Shown: positions 6,676 to 8,696 of the stretch, piece by piece
How the letters are laid out: each line of letters starts with the position of its first letter
Position numbering within the stretch: position 1 is the stretch's first letter
Assembly: GCA_011049495.1 (NCBI GenBank)
Contig: DSBF01000083.1
Location: 1 to 8,696 of the forward strand
Direction: 5' to 3'
Length of the DNA: 8,696 nucleotides
Source: Ignavibacteria bacterium
GTDB lineage: Bacteria > Bacteroidota > Ignavibacteria > Ignavibacteriales > Melioribacteraceae
Made by a program: the position numbers and the translations under genes
Notes under the pieces: model-generated
What the model was told of the DNA's origin: nothing
Seen by the model: the letters and a program-made list of their open reading frames with translations, nothing else
Database searches by the model: none

Positions 6676-7926
6676 ATGAAAAAAGTACTTTTATTATTTT
6701 TCTTAATTTCGTGCGCCGTTCCGATCTTTGGGCAAAGAGACCTTGAAAAGATGCTGAGCGATTATAAGAATCCTGCTGAACTTGTCACTTTATCGCCGGA
6801 AATTCCTTTTGAACAGGCTCTCGAAGTATTAAGTAAATTAAGTGAAAAATTTACCGGGCAGAGAATGGTTTCTACTGCCGGTTATGATCAACCGATTGGT
6901 ATTAAAATCGAGAACATGCACTATCTTCAGGCTTTTAAAATAATTGTTCAATACAACAATTTAATCTATGAAGAAAAACCTGAAGTATATATTGTTAAAA
7001 GAAAAGATGACTCAAAAGTTGAAAGATCAGCGCAAACATATGCCGCAGTAGATTCTCGTGAAGTTCAAATATCGGCAATATTTTTTGAAGCAAATATTTC
7101 AGAGATGCGTTCACGCGGAATTAATTGGCAGTTTTTACTTTCTCGCAGCGGATTAAATATCGGCTCCGAATTTAAGTCTTTCTTAGAAAGTGAAACCGAA
7201 AGTACTGGTGGCGGAACTGCAGCACAGCAATCACCTCCAGATTTTAACATAAGCGCAAGTTCCGAATACACTATGGGTGAATTTGAAGGAACTGCAGAAG
7301 GTATCTTTAAATTTTTTGAGGAAGAAAACCTCGGTGAAATTATTGCTCGTCCTTCTATTACCGTTCGGGATGCCAACGTAGGAAAGATTCAGATAGGACA
7401 GGATATTTCTATTAAGCAACGTGACTTTGCAGGTAATGTTATTGATGTTTTTGTCCCCACCGGAACAATTTTGCAAATTACTCCTTATATTTATTCCGAA
7501 GACGGTCTTAATTATATTCTATTAAAAATTATCGCAGAAAGAAGTACTGCTCCAACCATTACAGAGTTATCGACCATTATAAACAAAACTAACGCCGCCA
7601 CCGAAGTACTTATGCTTGACGGTGAAAAAACAGCAATCGGCGGATTGTTTGTAAATTCGGAAACTTCAGTAAGAAGAGGAATTCCGTTATTGAAAGATTT
7701 ACCATGGTGGTTTTTCGGGTTACGTTACATTTTCGGTTATGATGAAGTTACCATTACTAAAAACGAAACCATTATTATGTTGGAAGCAAAGATTTTACCT
7801 ACTCTTAAGGAAAGAATGACCGAGAAGAAAGAAGGGAAAGATGTAATGAAAGATTATAGAGAAGAAGCAACTAAATCTTTGCAGCAGTACAAAACAAAAA
7901 AGGATGACAACGAGGACGAGGATTAA
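6676..7926 (+). CDS. Short secretin (PilQ/GspD family), outer-membrane exit pore
   Basis: Forms the multimeric outer-membrane gate for the filament or secreted substrate. A signal peptide is clear: MKK, a hydrophobic run, and a probable signal peptidase I site after G19 (PIFG before Gln20). A competing lipobox-like LISC ends at Cys13. One N0/STN-like domain occupies about 32-108, then the secretin domain runs from about 129 to 378, with TAIGGLF at 319-325 and the closing signature VRRGIPLLKDLP at 332-343, followed by two Trp. The tail after 380 is highly charged. At 416 residues it is far shorter than typical PilQ or GspD (about 600-750) and I see no N1/N2 KH-type repeats. A Gly/Ser/Pro-rich stretch near 172-195 falls within the pore domain, where the gate loops lie. 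No AMIN domain is seen. Confidence 0.93.
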   Translation: MKKVLLLFFLISCAVPIFGQRDLEKMLSDYKNPAELVTLSPEIPFEQALEVLSKLSEKFTGQRMVSTAGYDQPIGIKIENMHYLQAFKIIVQYNNLIYEEKPEVYIVKRKDDSKVERSAQTYAAVDSREVQISAIFFEANISEMRSRGINWQFLLSRSGLNIGSEFKSFLESETESTGGGTAAQQSPPDFNISASSEYTMGEFEGTAEGIFKFFEEENLGEIIARPSITVRDANVGKIQIGQDISIKQRDFAGNVIDVFVPTGTILQITPYIYSEDGLNYILLKIIAERSTAPTITELSTIINKTNAATEVLMLDGEKTAIGGLFVNSETSVRRGIPLLKDLPWWFFGLRYIFGYDEVTITKNETIIMLEAKILPTLKERMTEKKEGKDVMKDYREEATKSLQQYKTKKDDNEDED

Positions 7927-7928
7927 AG

Positions 7929-8294
7929 ATGGAATCCTTATTAATTGTTGATGATGATATAAACTTGTGTGAAGCTCTTTCCGATGAATTAAAAGAAGTC
8001 GGTTATGAAGTTAACTATGTTAACAATGCAGATGCCGCACTTGTTTATTTAGATAACAATCAAGTTGATCTTCTTCTTCTTGATCTTAAAATGCCTGAGA
8101 AAGACGGGTTTTATGTTCTCAAGAATCTTAAAGAAAAGGGTAATAATGTAAAGGTAATTGTTCTTACCGCTTACGCCGATGTAAAAAGCGCTATTGATTC
8201 CGCTAAAATGGGGGCTTCGGATTTTGTCAGCAAACCGTACGATCTTGATGAGCTGATTATAACAATTCGAAAAGTATTGCAAAGAGTACAATGA
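7929..8294 (+). CDS. Single-domain response regulator (CheY-like receiver)
   Basis: A 121-residue receiver domain with no output domain. Acidic-pocket residues D8-D10, phosphoacceptor D52 (LLLLDLKMP), switch T80 and K102 followed by P103 are all present, so it should be phosphorylatable. The sequence around LTAYADVKSAI and GASDFVSKPY resembles receivers of the NtrC class. It begins two bases after the secretin stop and its own stop overlaps the next start in ATGA, so it is translationally coupled to both neighbours. Without a DNA-binding domain it probably acts by protein contact, or relays phosphate; control of the filament ATPases is plausible from position but unproven. Confidence 0.93.
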   Translation: MESLLIVDDDINLCEALSDELKEVGYEVNYVNNADAALVYLDNNQVDLLLLDLKMPEKDGFYVLKNLKEKGNNVKVIVLTAYADVKSAIDSAKMGASDFVSKPYDLDELIITIRKVLQRVQ

Positions 8295-8696
8295 AAATCA
8301 ATGCAAGATTATTACTACTTACATTCACAATTGTTGTTCTTGTTACCGTCTCGTCTTCAATTGTATACTATTCTCTTACCAATAAGTTAATTGCTGCTCA
8401 GCAAAATCAGAATATCCTTAACTCTACAAACGACTTTATTTTCAATTTTCAATTAGCTGTAGAAGAAATTGAAGATAATTACAAACAGATCATTCAGAGT
8501 AATAAAAAACTCTCGCTTGTCAATCTTCAAAATGAATATATAGATTTTGTATTTACTCTTATTAATGACTCGCAAATAAATTTTGATAATTATGCAGCAA
8601 GTTCTAATCTGAACATTAGAAGCAGACATCTTTCTTTAATTCAATTTATGCAGGACAATCCCAATATCATATTTAAGTATGATGTAAGGGATGACA
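8291..8696 (+). CDS. Membrane sensor, N-terminal fragment; probable histidine kinase
   Basis: The frame is open from the ATG at 8291 to the window end, giving 135 residues. It begins MKINARLLLLTF and has one membrane helix at about 6-28, then an extracytoplasmic region (about 30-135 so far) with helical, Gln/Asn-rich character and no second membrane helix yet. No kinase domain is inside the window. The ATGA overlap with the receiver gene makes a partner histidine kinase the best guess; a diguanylate cyclase or other sensor protein is possible. The sensed signal cannot be read from this fragment. Confidence 0.65.
   Translation, partial: MKINARLLLLTFTIVVLVTVSSSIVYYSLTNKLIAAQQNQNILNSTNDFIFNFQLAVEEIEDNYKQIIQSNKKLSLVNLQNEYIDFVFTLINDSQINFDNYAASSNLNIRSRHLSLIQFMQDNPNIIFKYDVRDD

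Overview
This AT-rich window carries most of the machinery of a type IV filament apparatus (the superfamily of type IV pili, type II secretion systems and competence pseudopili), followed by a two-component regulator. The low GC content, the Gram-negative secretin, the single-domain regulator and the short intergenic tandem repeats suit the Ignavibacteria/Bacteroidota-Chlorobi group. That placement is inference from style and family resemblance, not a database result.

Layout, all on the + strand. Positions 2-907 hold the 3' part of a PilC/GspF platform protein, cut by the window edge. Positions 908-1194 are a 287-bp gap with a terminator-like hairpin, four copies of a 14-bp tandem repeat, a purine tract and a large inverted repeat. 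A tightly packed operon then runs from 1195 to the window end: a PilB/GspE assembly ATPase (1195-2988), a PilT-like second ATPase (2993-4216), a PilM-PilN (GspL-like) fusion (4220-5800), a PilO-like protein with a C-terminal PilP/GspC-like segment (5790-6674), a very short secretin (6676-7926), a single-domain response regulator (7929-8294) and the N-terminus of a membrane sensor, probably its histidine kinase (8291 to the end). Junctions within the operon are 1-4 bp gaps or 4-11 bp overlaps.

How they would work together: the two hexameric ATPases dock on the PilC platform to drive extension and, if the second one is active, retraction. The PilM-N and PilO-P proteins form the inner-membrane and periplasmic alignment complex, and the PilP-like end would contact the N-terminal domain of the secretin. 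The secretin is the outer-membrane exit. The two-component pair at the 3' end may control the apparatus. No pilin, pseudopilin, prepilin peptidase or pilotin gene lies in the window.

The main points of interest are the compaction of four alignment proteins into two, a secretin with only one recognisable N-domain before its pore, and a PilT-like ATPase whose Asp box has lost both acidic residues that the neighbouring PilB keeps.
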